Assembly: GCF_005517195.1 (NCBI RefSeq)
Contig: NZ_CP040244.1
Location: 6,466,001 to 6,530,000, forward strand
DNA from: Streptomyces vilmorinianum
GTDB lineage: Bacteria > Actinomycetota > Actinomycetes > Streptomycetales > Streptomycetaceae
Length of the DNA stretch: 64,000 nt
Direction: 5' to 3'
The notes below the pieces were generated by a model that worked only from the letters and a program-made list of their open reading frames with translations, was not told the origin of the DNA and ran no database searches. Each line of letters begins with the position of its first letter. Positions within the stretch are counted from its first letter, which is position 1. Shown piece after piece: positions 35,611 to 43,398 of the stretch. A program made the translations under genes and the position numbers.

Positions 35611-35968
35611 CGGGCCGGATCCTGCCGAACTTCGCCGCCATGACCGGACCGAGCTGCTGGACGATGGCGTGTCCCGGCTCGTGGGGGTACGGCAGGTCGT
35701 TGAGGAACGACGTGACGATCACCTCGTCGATGCCGAGGACGCCGCGGCAGCTCTGCTCCTCCAGGAAGTCGAGCGTGCGGCGCCAGTGGGCCGCCGCCGG
35801 GTCCTCGCCGAGGAAGGAGCGCACGGTGTCCTGGACGACGTCCCAGAAGAACACGTGCGGCAGCACTCCGCCCTGGTTGAAGACATGGGCCTCCAACGCG
35901 TCCTGGAACTCGGGAATCCGCGTGACGAGGTCACTGACCAGTTGCACGCTCGGGGTTGTCGTCGTCAT
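35603..35968 (-). CDS. conserved hypothetical protein (121 aa)
   Basis: A soluble helical protein starting MTTTTPSVQLVSDLVTRIPE, with VFNQGGVLPHVFFWDVVQDT, FLEEQSCRGVLGIDEVIVTS and FLNDLPYPHEPGHAIVQQLG. I recall similar small proteins of unknown role in streptomycetes (DUF7674-like), but am not sure. ATG at 35966-35968 follows GAGGTGG. It overlaps the start of the frameshifted gene, so the two probably worked together. Confidence 0.6.
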   Translation of the reverse strand: MTTTTPSVQLVSDLVTRIPEFQDALEAHVFNQGGVLPHVFFWDVVQDTVRSFLGEDPAAAHWRRTLDFLEEQSCRGVLGIDEVIVTSFLNDLPYPHEPGHAIVQQLGPVMAAKFGRIRPGG

Positions 35969-36081
35969 CAGCAGTCCACCTCGGTGCAGTCCTTGCGCCC
36001 GTTCGCACCAGGATGCGGCATAAGGCCGCCCGTTATCCACAGGGGATGCGAACGGTCGCTCGTCCGTGGATCGTTGGCCCC

Positions 36082-37032
36082 ATGCAGGACTTGGCGCGAC
36101 TGGCCCGCGGCGGCGTGCTCCTGACCGCGTGGGCGTATGCGGCGGGCTGGCCACGCGGGCGGTTGCAGGGGCGGCTGAGGAGCGAGGGGTGGCAGCGGGT
36201 CTGCCGGGGGGCCTGGGCCGTCCGGGGGAAGGAGGTGGACTGGAAGGTGCGGGCGAGGGCGGTGCAGCTCCTCCGCCCCGATCTGATGTGCAGTCACGGG
36301 ACGGCGGCGAGGCTGCACCGCATCGAGATGCTGAGCCGCGACGACGGCGGGGCGGAGGAGCTGGAGTTCGCCACGCTCCGCCGGGGCGGGCGGGGCATCG
36401 CGGACCGTACCGGCGTACGGGTCCACTCCACCGGCCTGCTCGCCGACCGGGACGTGTCCGTACGGGCCGGGCTGCGGGTGACGACCCCGGCGCGGACGGT
36501 CGGCGACCTGATGCGGTGCGGCACGCGCGAGGAGGCCGTGGTCGCGGCGGACTCCGCGCTGTCCCGACGTACCGTCAGGGGCATCCGCCGCGAGCCGCTG
36601 GTCCGCGCCGAGGACGTGGCGGCCGCACTGTCCCCGCGCCGCCCGGGCGCGGCCCCGGCACGCCGCTGGCTGACGCTGACCGACCCGGCGTCGGGCTCCC
36701 CGGCGGAGACGATCGCCCGCCTCCACATGCGCGACGCCGGCCTCCACCCGGAGTCCCAGCCGCTCCTCCTCACCCGCTCGGGCCGTCCCCTCCGCCCGGA
36801 CTTCCTCTTCCGCGAGGCGGGCCTCGTCGTCGAGATCGAGGGCTACGCCTTCCACGGCACCCGCCACGCCCACGAACGCGACATCGCCCGCTTCAACGCC
36901 CTGACGGACTGCCCGGACGTCCGCCGGGTGCTCCGCTTCACGGCGACGGACGTCTTCCACCACCCGGACCGCGTGACCACGACGATCCGGTCGGCACTGG
37001 GAGCGCTCGGGGACTCGAACGGGACGGCGTAG
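36082..37032 (+). CDS. AbiEi-like/DUF559-domain protein
   Basis: A 316-residue protein. The N-terminal winged-helix-like part (about 1-50; RGGVLLTAWAYAAGWPRGRL) and middle (HSTGLLADRDVSVRAGLRVT, TPARTVGDLMRCGT) resemble the AbiEi-type layout. The C-terminal DUF559/Vsr-like nuclease fold (about 230-316) reads RPDFLFREAGLVVEIEGYAF, HGTRHAHERDIARFNAL, VLRFTATDVFHHPDRV. Such proteins are common orphan genes in actinobacteria; a DNA-repair or defence role is not shown. Motif acidic residues D and E (RPDFLF, VEIEG) are present. ATG at 36082. Confidence 0.75.
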   Translation: MQDLARLARGGVLLTAWAYAAGWPRGRLQGRLRSEGWQRVCRGAWAVRGKEVDWKVRARAVQLLRPDLMCSHGTAARLHRIEMLSRDDGGAEELEFATLRRGGRGIADRTGVRVHSTGLLADRDVSVRAGLRVTTPARTVGDLMRCGTREEAVVAADSALSRRTVRGIRREPLVRAEDVAAALSPRRPGAAPARRWLTLTDPASGSPAETIARLHMRDAGLHPESQPLLLTRSGRPLRPDFLFREAGLVVEIEGYAFHGTRHAHERDIARFNALTDCPDVRRVLRFTATDVFHHPDRVTTTIRSALGALGDSNGTA

Positions 37033-37254
37033 GGACCTGGAGTCGACGCCCTTGCCGGCCTCCGGCGCCGACCGTCCTCCCTTCCGAGAGTCGCGCCTTC
37101 CGGCGCCGCGCCAAGGGCGCTCCTCATTCCTCGTCGCGTCGCCGCGCGATGGGCTTCGCCCACCCTTCGGCGGTCATCGCGGCATTACGGTCCAGGGCCG
37201 AGCGCCCTGCACCGATCACGGTCCAGGGCGTTTTGACGCCAACCGGTGCACTGG
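37033..37254. other. 222-bp region with direct repeats and no gene
   Basis: No coding sequence is supported. ACGGTCCAGGGC occurs at 37188-37199 and 37219-37230, flanking GCGCCCTGC, which can pair with the first copy. Confidence 0.4.
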
Positions 37255-37710
37255 CTAGGGGACGCGGACGCACGTACTGCCGCTCACCGGCTTGTGCTTG
37301 ATGGCCTTCCGGGTGTTGGGCCCGTACTCGCCATCTGCGGGAGTGCCGGCCTTCGGCTGGGCGCGGATCAACGCGGCACGAGTCGCGGGTCCGAAGTCCC
37401 GGTCCACCACCAGCTTTTCTCCGTAACACATGTTGAGGGTCTCCTGCAGCGTCCCCACCGCGACGTTCCGATCGGGCCGACGCAGGAGGCGAGCGCCTGG
37501 TCGACCACCTTGACCAGGCAGTCCAGACGTTCGCGATCCGGTTCGTCGGGAAGCGTCGCCAGGCTCCAGGTGACCGACGCGGCGGGTTGCCTGATGGCTG
37601 GCCACTTGAGCGAACTTGCGGCGCCTGGAACGAGGTCGAGCCACGCGGCGGAAGGACGCCTGGAGCCGGGCCGTCCTTGAGTTCTCGCGGTCAAGTGATC
37701 CCCTTACGAT
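37255..37710 (-). pseudogene. peptidoglycan-binding-domain protein remnant, frameshifted
   Basis: The 3' part encodes a PG_binding_1-like repeat (VAVGTLQETLNMCYGEKLVV, DRDFGPATRAALIRAQ, GEYGPNTRKAIKHK, GSTCVRVP) ending at TAG 37255-37257. The protein-like frame upstream differs (WPAIRQPAASVTWSLATLPD, ERLDCLVKVVDQALASCVGP), with the switch near 37463-37472. No signal peptide or clear start remains. It reads as a decayed secreted wall-binding protein. Confidence 0.65.
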
Positions 37711-37785
37711 GACATGCCCGAGCACGCGGCGCAGTCGGCCTGGACGGCCTTCGCCCCTCTGCCTCACAAGAAAGTAGGTACCGGC

Positions 37786-38214
37786 GTGACGGCGATGGAA
37801 ACCGCCTTCCTGCTCGCAGGTCTGGCCGGCGCGATCGTGTGCGTCCTCTGTCTGCGCCGGGTACTGATCGTGATCCGGCTGGTGATGCGCGGCGAGCGGG
37901 CCGACGGGTGGTGCGCGAAGCGCGAGATGTTCCGGGCTACCAGCAACAACAGCAGCCATCCCCAGTTCACCTTCGCCTTCCGCACTCCGGACGGCGAACT
38001 CGTCGAGTTCAAGGACCGGCCAGGCGCTTTCGGATACGGAGAAGGCGAACCGGTCCGGGTCTGCTACGACCCCGCCCGCCCCCGCAAGCGAGCCACCATC
38101 GCGGGACCCGACACGTGGGGGCCGGTGTACGTACGGCTCTTCGTCGGCCTCCCGTTGGGGCTGGTGTCCTATCTGGCGCTGATCAGCCTGGCGCGGCATC
38201 GAGGCCTCGCCTGA
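37786..38214 (+). CDS. DUF3592 membrane protein
   Basis: A 142-residue protein: an N-terminal membrane helix (TAFLLAGLAGAIVCVLCL), a central soluble beta domain (HPQFTFAFRTPDGELVEFKD, GYGEGEPVRVCYDPARPRKR) and a C-terminal membrane helix (VYVRLFVGLPLGLVSYLALI). This is the DUF3592 layout; function is unknown. GTG 37786 follows AGTAGGT; ATG 37795 is an alternative. It sits among remnants, so it may be the survivor of a larger island. Confidence 0.7.
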   Translation: MTAMETAFLLAGLAGAIVCVLCLRRVLIVIRLVMRGERADGWCAKREMFRATSNNSSHPQFTFAFRTPDGELVEFKDRPGAFGYGEGEPVRVCYDPARPRKRATIAGPDTWGPVYVRLFVGLPLGLVSYLALISLARHRGLA

Positions 38215-38357
38215 CCGTGGACCGGCCCCGGCCAGGCAGGACGACTCGCACGGTCACCGGGGCAGTGGTACCACCCAGGACTTCGTCCCCCGGTGGGGCG
38301 GGCTGCGCCTCGTCGATCCCCCACTCCCCGCCCCAGTCGTCCACCACGTTCGCCAGC
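38199..38357 (-). pseudogene. possible C-terminal remnant of an HATPase (anti-sigma-like) protein
   Basis: One minus-strand frame reads RLANVVDDWGGEWGIDEAQP and then a variable tail to a stop near 38199. The first part resembles the last strand of RsbW-like ATP-binding proteins (L-A-D-x-W-G). It overlaps the end of the DUF3592 gene and abuts the VapC remnant. The call rests on about 15 residues. Confidence 0.3.
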
Positions 38358-38361
38358 CTTG

Positions 38362-38494
38362 TTGCGCAACGCGAACCTGCACGGCCACAAGTACGCCATC
38401 GACGCGGTGGTTGCCGCTACAGCTTTGAGTCACCACGGTCCTCGGATCATTCTCACGGCTCTGCGGAAACAGAGCGCACGTCGAGGGCATCTGA
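38362..38494 (+). pseudogene. VapC-type PIN-domain toxin, C-terminal remnant with frameshift
   Basis: The frame LRNANLHGHKYAIDAVVAAT followed by ALSHHGPRIILT matches the actinobacterial PIN-toxin C-terminus (conserved HGHKYAIDA with the acidic Asp, then a VLTSD block). The SDPEDL-like segment is missing and the frame shifts near 38457. The next frame reads LCGNRAHVEGI and stops at TGA 38492-38494, the usual ending. The N-terminal two thirds and any antitoxin gene are absent. Confidence 0.7.
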
Positions 38495-38720
38495 GGCAAG
38501 CCGTGGACGGGGGCCGGGCCTCGAGAGTCGCGGCCCGGGCCCGGGATGAGTGGGCCACGCGCCTACCCGGCCCGCTGCCGCCGGGCCGTGGTCGCAGAGC
38601 TGCATCGCTGTCCTCAGCCAGGAAGATCGTTACCGCACCGCCGGCCGTGAGGCCTGGCGCGATCTGATCCTCGGCGTCAAGGCCGGCAGGGCGGACCACT
38701 TGCCCCGGCCCCGTCGGCGC
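38495..38720. other. 226 bp without a recognisable gene
   Basis: No credible coding sequence. A short plus-strand stretch (YRTAGREAWRDLILGVKAG, about 38627-38683) looks protein-like and may be another remnant, but I cannot assign it. Confidence 0.35.
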
Positions 38721-39182
38721 CTACCGGCGCCGCAGCCGGTCGAGAAGGAATCCGAGCGCGCAGCCGATGACGAGATCCGCCAGCGCGATCAGGACCCCGA
38801 GGACGGTGAGGTTGGCGGCCGGCAGCAAGAATCCCAGCGCCTGCACGACCAGGGCAGGGACGAACAAGGCGACGCAGTGGCGGAGTGAGGCGTCACGCGA
38901 AGGCGCCCGGTGCACCGCTCCGGCGGCCCATGTACCGAGGGCGTAGGTGAGGACGGCGGGCAGGTGTACGAGGAGAATGTTGCCGCTGACGGAGGTGTAC
39001 GCCTCGGGTCGGTCCTTGCCTACGAGCTCCCACGAGAGCAGGGCTGTCGCCACGAAGAGCACGAGGATCGTCACGCCCCCTACGCCCCACGAAGGCAGCA
39101 GTTGTACGAAGCGGGGCGCGGCGGGCTGTATGACGGGCTGCGCGGTGGGATGCGCGCCGGAACGGCGGTTGTCGTCGGACAT
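38721..39182 (-). CDS. small multipass membrane protein, unknown function
   Basis: A 153-residue protein with a polar start (MSDDNRRSGAHPTAQP) and four predicted membrane helices (VGGVTILVLFVATALLSWEL, ILLVHLPAVLTYALGTWAAG, HCVALFVPALVVQALGFLLP, VLGVLIALADLVIGCALGFL). A basic C-terminus (LDRLRRR) follows. ATG 39180-39182 has GGGAGAG upstream. No family recognised. Downstream of the OmpA gene on the same strand. Confidence 0.65.
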   Translation of the reverse strand: MSDDNRRSGAHPTAQPVIQPAAPRFVQLLPSWGVGGVTILVLFVATALLSWELVGKDRPEAYTSVSGNILLVHLPAVLTYALGTWAAGAVHRAPSRDASLRHCVALFVPALVVQALGFLLPAANLTVLGVLIALADLVIGCALGFLLDRLRRR

Positions 39183-39270
39183 GAACGGACTCTCCCTACC
39201 CGGCACGCGCGCGGCGTTGGCTGTCTTGGCCGCCAGGCAGAGTATCCGCACAGGCGCTTCGCCCGACCCG

Positions 39271-39879
39271 CTACCCGCCCGTGGTGCGCGGGAAGGAGAT
39301 CTCGACGCGGCGGTTCTTGGTCCGGCCTTCCTCGGTGCTGTTGTCCGCGATGGGGTAGTCCTCGCTGTACCCGCGGATGTCGAACGTCTTGCCCGGGTCC
39401 AGGTTCTTGGCCAGCTCCTGCTGCACGGCGTCGGCCCGCTGCTTGGAGAGCTTGAGGCCGTGCTCGTACGTCCCGAGGTTGTCGGTGAAGCCGAAGACGC
39501 GGACCTTGCTGGAGTTCTGCTTGTTGATCTCCACGGCGATGGCGGCGATACGGGCGGTGGCGGCGGGGCTGAGCTTGGCGCTGTCCTTGGCGAAGAGCAC
39601 CTCGGCCTGCAGGGCGAAGGTCACATCGACATTGGTGTCCTCACGCCGCTGCTCGCCGCCCTCCTCCTCGACGACCTGCTTGATGTCGAGAATCTTGGCG
39701 GGCGCGAGGGTGGCGCCGTCCGGCAGCATGAGCTCGGGCGAGTTCGCGTCGATCTCGGGGGGCGGGGAGGCGCTGGAGGTGGACCCGGGGGGATCGTCGG
39801 CGAGGACGGGGCCGGTGGAGAGGGTGGTGAGGAAGAGGGTGGCGACGGCGAGGGCGGCGAGGCGGTGGGGAGTGGTCAT
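39271..39879 (-). CDS. secreted OmpA-like peptidoglycan-binding protein
   Basis: A 202-residue exported protein: signal peptide to VLADD (about 1-28), a linker, and a C-terminal OmpA domain (about 75-200). Domain motifs are EVLFAKDSAKLSPAATARIA, VRVFGFTDNLGTYEHGLKLS, KQRADAVQQEL, FDIRGYSEDYPIADNSTEEG and RTKNRRVEISF (Asp and Arg diaminopimelate contacts present). It follows the lipoprotein gene by 11 bp, within the Flp pilin operon. It may anchor an extracellular part of the pilus to peptidoglycan. Confidence 0.85.
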   Translation of the reverse strand: MTTPHRLAALAVATLFLTTLSTGPVLADDPPGSTSSASPPPEIDANSPELMLPDGATLAPAKILDIKQVVEEEGGEQRREDTNVDVTFALQAEVLFAKDSAKLSPAATARIAAIAVEINKQNSSKVRVFGFTDNLGTYEHGLKLSKQRADAVQQELAKNLDPGKTFDIRGYSEDYPIADNSTEEGRTKNRRVEISFPRTTGG

Positions 39880-39890
39880 GGCGGCGTCCG

Positions 39891-40472
39891 TCAGGAGAGT
39901 TTGATGGTGCCGGGACGGAAGGTGGGCAGTTGGAACGTCACCTCGGTGGTGTTGACCGGAGGAGCGGGGAACTGCATGAAGACGTTCGTCGAACGTCCCG
40001 CACCGAGGTCCGACAGACCGGTCGTGGTCAGCGGCCGGCCGTCCGTATCCCGGAGGACGTAATAGCGCTTCTTCCCGACCGAATCCACAAGCGTCGCACC
40101 GCCCAGCGAGATCCCGTGTTGGATGATCTCGGTCTCATCGCCCGCCAGTTGGGTCGGGATGATCTGGGTCGAGCCCGAGGTGTTGACCAGCTTGCCGCTG
40201 ACGGTCAGGAACCCTCCTGCGTCGCGCTTCGCCGACTCGACGGTGAACTCAAGCCCCTGCTGTCCCTTGAGCACGGCAAGGACTTCGGTTGGTTCCTCGG
40301 TCTGTGCCCCCTTGTTGCCTTCCGGTGTGTTGGGGGCCTGGGAACTCGCCGAGGTCTTCTTCTGCGGAGGCTCCTCGTCACTGCCGCAGCCGCCGGCACC
40401 GAGGGTAAGACCAGCCGCAACGACGACAGCGACCATCCCCCTGCGGGTCTTCGTCGCGTACCGAACACTCAT
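39891..40472 (-). CDS. lipoprotein of the pilin operon
   Basis: A 193-residue lipoprotein with lipobox GAGGC (Cys at about 29), a Ser/Lys/Pro-rich linker and a beta-rich domain (GLEFTVESAKRDAGGFLTVS, TEIIQHGISLGGATLVDSVG, KKRYYVLRDTDGRPLTTTGL, STNVFMQFPAPPVNTTEVTF). This resembles DUF4352-like or telomeric TRF2-like immunoglobulin folds in outline. It lies between the TadG-like and OmpA genes, probably co-transcribed, which suggests a surface role linked to the pilus. Confidence 0.72.
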   Translation of the reverse strand: MSVRYATKTRRGMVAVVVAAGLTLGAGGCGSDEEPPQKKTSASSQAPNTPEGNKGAQTEEPTEVLAVLKGQQGLEFTVESAKRDAGGFLTVSGKLVNTSGSTQIIPTQLAGDETEIIQHGISLGGATLVDSVGKKRYYVLRDTDGRPLTTTGLSDLGAGRSTNVFMQFPAPPVNTTEVTFQLPTFRPGTIKLS

Positions 40473-40493
40473 GAGTTGGAGTTCCTCTGCTAA

Positions 40494-41141
40494 TCAATCG
40501 GCCAGTCGGACAGTGAAGAGATCGGCAGCGCTCGGCAGCCTCGGGCGCTCGGGGTCGATCTCCCAGGGATCACCGTCGCACGACAGGCCCTGAATCGGGC
40601 CGGGCTCCGCGGGCTTGGGGTCAGGCTCAGCCGGCTCTGGTTCCGGTTCCGGTGTGGGGTCGGGAGCCTTGAAGGTGCACCGTGGTTCGAGCACTGCTGT
40701 GGCCTCCGCCGTGGCGTGCTGCCCTTCTGTGCCCGGAATGATGGACTCACCCACGGTGTAACGGGTGCGAACCTGCACACGGAACCCCTCTTCCCCAACA
40801 GGCAGGCGCGCGCAGCGTTTACCCCAGAGCTCCGCATCGTTCTTGGCAGCAAACGACGCCGCACGCTCGCAAGCACGAGGCGCGATGTAACTCTCGCCAT
40901 TGAGGAATCGATCCCACGCGGCCGGATCCAGAATGACCTCAAGCCATCCGTCCCGAAGCTGGTTCCGAGCGTCCTGGGCCGCCGCCAACGCGGCGGCGTC
41001 AGCCGCCGTCTGCGCCCCATTGCGCGTCGCGGCGGCCTGCCCAACGGCGAAGTACACGAACGCAAGAAAGAGCAGACCCGCCATCACGGTGATGTAGATG
41101 GGGAAGGCCTGCCCGGAATCGCCGGTGCGACGACCGGTCAC
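40494..41141 (-). CDS. TadG/TadE-like pseudopilin with C-terminal Pro/Glu tail
   Basis: A 215-residue protein with an N-terminal prepilin-like helix (GDSGQAFPIYITVMAGLLFL, AFVYFAVGQAAATRNGAQTA), an external domain with paired cysteines (RACERAASFA, LWGKRCARLP) and a Pro/Glu repeat tail (DPTPEPEPEPAEPDPKPAEP). TadE/G proteins are minor pilins or assembly partners. GTG start overlaps the Flp pilin stop as GTGA, showing tight coupling to the major pilin. Confidence 0.78.
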   Translation of the reverse strand: MTGRRTGDSGQAFPIYITVMAGLLFLAFVYFAVGQAAATRNGAQTAADAAALAAAQDARNQLRDGWLEVILDPAAWDRFLNGESYIAPRACERAASFAAKNDAELWGKRCARLPVGEEGFRVQVRTRYTVGESIIPGTEGQHATAEATAVLEPRCTFKAPDPTPEPEPEPAEPDPKPAEPGPIQGLSCDGDPWEIDPERPRLPSAADLFTVRLAD

Positions 41142-41365
41142 TCGCCTCCGCCACCGCCAGTGAGGCTGGAGATCTTGGTCCTGATCGCGTTCATGATGTC
41201 CTGGCCGATACTCGTACCGGTGATCGCCACCACGATCGCCACGACCACCACAATGATCCCCAGGTACTCGACCGCCGTCTGCCCCCGGTCCCTCGACCGC
41301 GCTCGCACCCAGCCGCCGAAGTGGACCTTTGTCCTCGTCACGGCCTTCAGCAGCACGTCGCTCAT
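41138..41365 (-). CDS. Flp-type major pilin
   Basis: A 75-residue class III prepilin. A short basic leader ends RARSRDRG, followed by the cleavage and assembly motif QTAVEYLGIIVVVVAIVVAI (cut expected after Gly, Glu at +5 and Tyr at +6), and a brief C-terminus (TKISSLTGGGGGE). It forms the shaft of the tight-adherence pilus after processing by the A24 peptidase. ATG 41363-41365 has GGAGGGG upstream. First gene after the terminator that separates it from the response regulator. Confidence 0.85.
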   Translation of the reverse strand: MSDVLLKAVTRTKVHFGGWVRARSRDRGQTAVEYLGIIVVVVAIVVAITGTSIGQDIMNAIRTKISSLTGGGGGE

Positions 41366-41426
41366 GATGGTCCCCTCCGGATGTGTAGGCCCGCGCACGG
41401 TACGCGGCCACCCCACCCCTACCCAA

Positions 41427-41452
41427 GGGCCCGCAGGCCCAAATGCGGGCCC
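41427..41452 (-). terminator. terminator after the response regulator, 9-bp perfect stem
   Basis: GGGCCCGCA and TGCGGGCCC flank GGCCCAAA just past the response-regulator stop on the minus strand. It marks the end of the tad-kinase-regulator transcript and separates the Flp pilin operon. Confidence 0.8.
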
Positions 41453-41455
41453 AAT

Positions 41456-42163
41456 TCACGACGCCGTCCTCGTGCCGAGCCAGGCCGCTATCGCCTCGCT
41501 GCGTGTCGTGGCGTGGAGTTTCGCGAAGATGCGGTTGATGTGGTTCTTGACCGTCTTCTCGCTGATGAAGCAGGTGTCGGCGATCTGCCGATTGCTCAGG
41601 CCCGACGCGATCAGGTCCATCACCTCCGCCTCCCTCCCACTCAGACCAAACCGTCCCACATTCGGTTGCACATGCGAAGTCATTTCGCGAAACCGCAATG
41701 AATTCGAGACACTTGGCACCCCACCACCATGTGCAGTCGCATCCGGAATCCCTCGCACCACCCCCAGCAGCGCATTCGCCGCCGTCGGCGTGAAGTGTGC
41801 CCGGCCCGCCCGTACGTCCCGGACCGCCGTCACCAGTTCCTCCGCCGTGAACTCCCCGTGGACCAGGTACCCGCCCGCCCCCAGCCGCAGCGCCTCCCGC
41901 ACCACCGCGCTCTCGCCGCTGTACGTCAGCATCAGCACCGGAGCCAGGCGGACCAGGTGCGGCAGGGCCGTGAGGCCGTCGACGATCGGCATGCGGACGT
42001 CGAGGAGGACCACGTCCGGGCGGTGGCGTTCCGTCGCCTCGCGTGCCGTGCGGCCGTCCGGGGCCTGGGCCACCACCTCGATGTCGGCGTGGCCGTCCAG
42101 CAGGGCCGTCAGGCCCGCGCGGACCACCGGGTTGTCGTCCGCGATCACGACTCTGAGCGTCAT
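41456..42163 (-). CDS. NarL/LuxR-type response regulator of the pilus locus
   Basis: A 235-residue two-component regulator: a receiver domain (IADDNPVVRAGL, phospho-acceptor Asp55 in VVLLDVRMP, Thr in LMLTYSGES, Lys position replaced by the GEFTAEEL loop) and a C-terminal LuxR HTH (GLSGREAEVMDLIASGLSNR, ISEKTVKNHINRIFAKLHAT). The expected receiver Lys after TYSGES is not obvious (GGYLVHGEF has no Lys), so signalling may differ from the norm. ATG overlaps the kinase stop as ATGA. Probably controls pilus genes. Confidence 0.88.
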   Translation of the reverse strand: MTLRVVIADDNPVVRAGLTALLDGHADIEVVAQAPDGRTAREATERHRPDVVLLDVRMPIVDGLTALPHLVRLAPVLMLTYSGESAVVREALRLGAGGYLVHGEFTAEELVTAVRDVRAGRAHFTPTAANALLGVVRGIPDATAHGGGVPSVSNSLRFREMTSHVQPNVGRFGLSGREAEVMDLIASGLSNRQIADTCFISEKTVKNHINRIFAKLHATTRSEAIAAWLGTRTAS

Positions 42164-43395
42164 CCCGCAGCCCCCTCGACCGAGACCGGGAGTTCCAGGC
42201 GGACCTCCGTGCCCTTCACGGCCGCGCCCCGCCCGATGCGGATCCGCGCCCCCACCTCCGCCGCCCGCTCCACCATGCCCACCAGGCCGAAGTGGCCGGT
42301 CCTGCGCAGGTCGTCCAGGGTCGTGCCCGGGGGCAGGCCGCGGCCGTCGTCGCGCACGCTGATGCGGAGCAGGCCCGCGAAGACACCGGCCGAGACGTCG
42401 ACACGCGTCGGGTGGGCGTGACGGCCCGCGTTCTCCATCGCCTCCGAGGCGATCGTGAGCAGCTGCCGCGCCACCGCGTACGGCACAGGCGGTACGGCGT
42501 CCGCGTCGGCGCCGGCCCCGGCGCCCACGTACCGCGCCTCGATGCCCGAGCGGACCGCGAAGTCCCGTACCCGGTCGGTGAGTTCGGCGGTCACGTCGAC
42601 CGCGCCCGTCCTCCCCCCGGCGTATGACCGGCTGCGGAGGTCCGCGAGCAGCTCGCGCGACTCGGCCGCCGCCCTGCGGGCCGAGCGGGCCACGACCTGC
42701 GCCTGCTGTCGCGGGTCCGGCGACACCGCCAGGGCGTCCGCCGCCAGCGCGAGGCCGTACAGCGTCTTCGCCACCGAGTCGTGCATGTCGCGTGCGAGGC
42801 GGGCCCGTTCCTCCTCCACCGCCTGCGCCGCTGCGAGGGCCCGCGTCGCCGCCCCGAAGCGGAGCAGCAGGTTCCTGAGCGTCACCCCGAGCGCGCCGGT
42901 GATCACGCACAGGCCCGGCAGCAGCGTGGCCTCGCCCACGTCGGCCGCATAGGCCGCGTAGATCGCCAGCAGTATCAGCGACTGGAGGCACGCGAAGAAC
43001 GCGGCCCCGCGCCAGCTGTAGGCCAGACCCGCCAGCAGCGGCGTGCAGACACTGACGTACCCCAGCGTGCTCTCCGGGCCCGCCGTGCCCAGGAGCAGCG
43101 AGCCGAAGAGCGTGTCCGCGGCGAGCAGCGCCGGGTGCCGGAGCAGCAGCGGGCCGAACCGCTCCCAGTCCCTGAACAGCGCGTACGAGACCATGAAGGT
43201 GACCAGGACGGCCGCGCCGACGAGCCAAGCCGCGAGGCCGGGGGCAGCCCCCAGCAGCGCGGCCGGGGTCGCCAGGGCGATCATCGCGAGCCGGAAGCCG
43301 AAGACCTGACGGCACATGGCCTGGAGCGCGTTGACCTGGAGATTGATGGACACGGGCGCGGACACGGGCGCGGACATGGGCGCTGACACGGACAC
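42160..43395 (-). CDS. HisKA_3 sensor histidine kinase of the pilus locus
   Basis: A 411-residue kinase with about five to six membrane helices (about 35-175), a HisKA_3 dimerisation domain (about 195-265; RARLARDMHDSVAKTLYGLA with the phospho-His) and an HATPase domain (about 300-405; RQLLTIASEAMENAGRHAHP, DDGRGLPPG, GLVGMVERAAEVGARI). The N-terminus starts with a Ser-Ala-Pro repeat (SAPMSAPVSAPVS) from 12-bp DNA repeats. The GTG start at 43393-43395 is three bases after the tadC stop, so it is translated as part of the tad operon. Confidence 0.88.
   Translation of the reverse strand: MSVSAPMSAPVSAPVSINLQVNALQAMCRQVFGFRLAMIALATPAALLGAAPGLAAWLVGAAVLVTFMVSYALFRDWERFGPLLLRHPALLAADTLFGSLLLGTAGPESTLGYVSVCTPLLAGLAYSWRGAAFFACLQSLILLAIYAAYAADVGEATLLPGLCVITGALGVTLRNLLLRFGAATRALAAAQAVEEERARLARDMHDSVAKTLYGLALAADALAVSPDPRQQAQVVARSARRAAAESRELLADLRSRSYAGGRTGAVDVTAELTDRVRDFAVRSGIEARYVGAGAGADADAVPPVPYAVARQLLTIASEAMENAGRHAHPTRVDVSAGVFAGLLRISVRDDGRGLPPGTTLDDLRRTGHFGLVGMVERAAEVGARIRIGRGAAVKGTEVRLELPVSVEGAAG
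43349..43390. repeat. 12-bp in-frame tandem repeats at the kinase N-terminus
   Basis: GACACGGGCGCG twice, then GACATGGGCGCT and GACACG, encode the (V/M)SAP repeats just inside the kinase start; some units carry alternative GTG/ATG start codons. Confidence 0.85.
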
Positions 43396-43398
43396 CGC

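Noticed and set aside
36082-37032. Anti-phage defence system (AbiEi-like plus nuclease fold)
   Set aside because: Only a lone gene is present, without an AbiEii-type partner or other defence genes, and this family is a common orphan in actinobacteria.
37188-37230. attL/attR-like direct repeats ACGGTCCAGGGC
   Set aside because: Only 12 bp long, 31 bp apart and with no element between them; more likely part of a hairpin or chance.
36082-38720. Integrated mobile element around the remnants
   Set aside because: No tRNA, attachment repeat pair, integrase, transposase or replication gene is visible; the decayed genes alone do not define an element.
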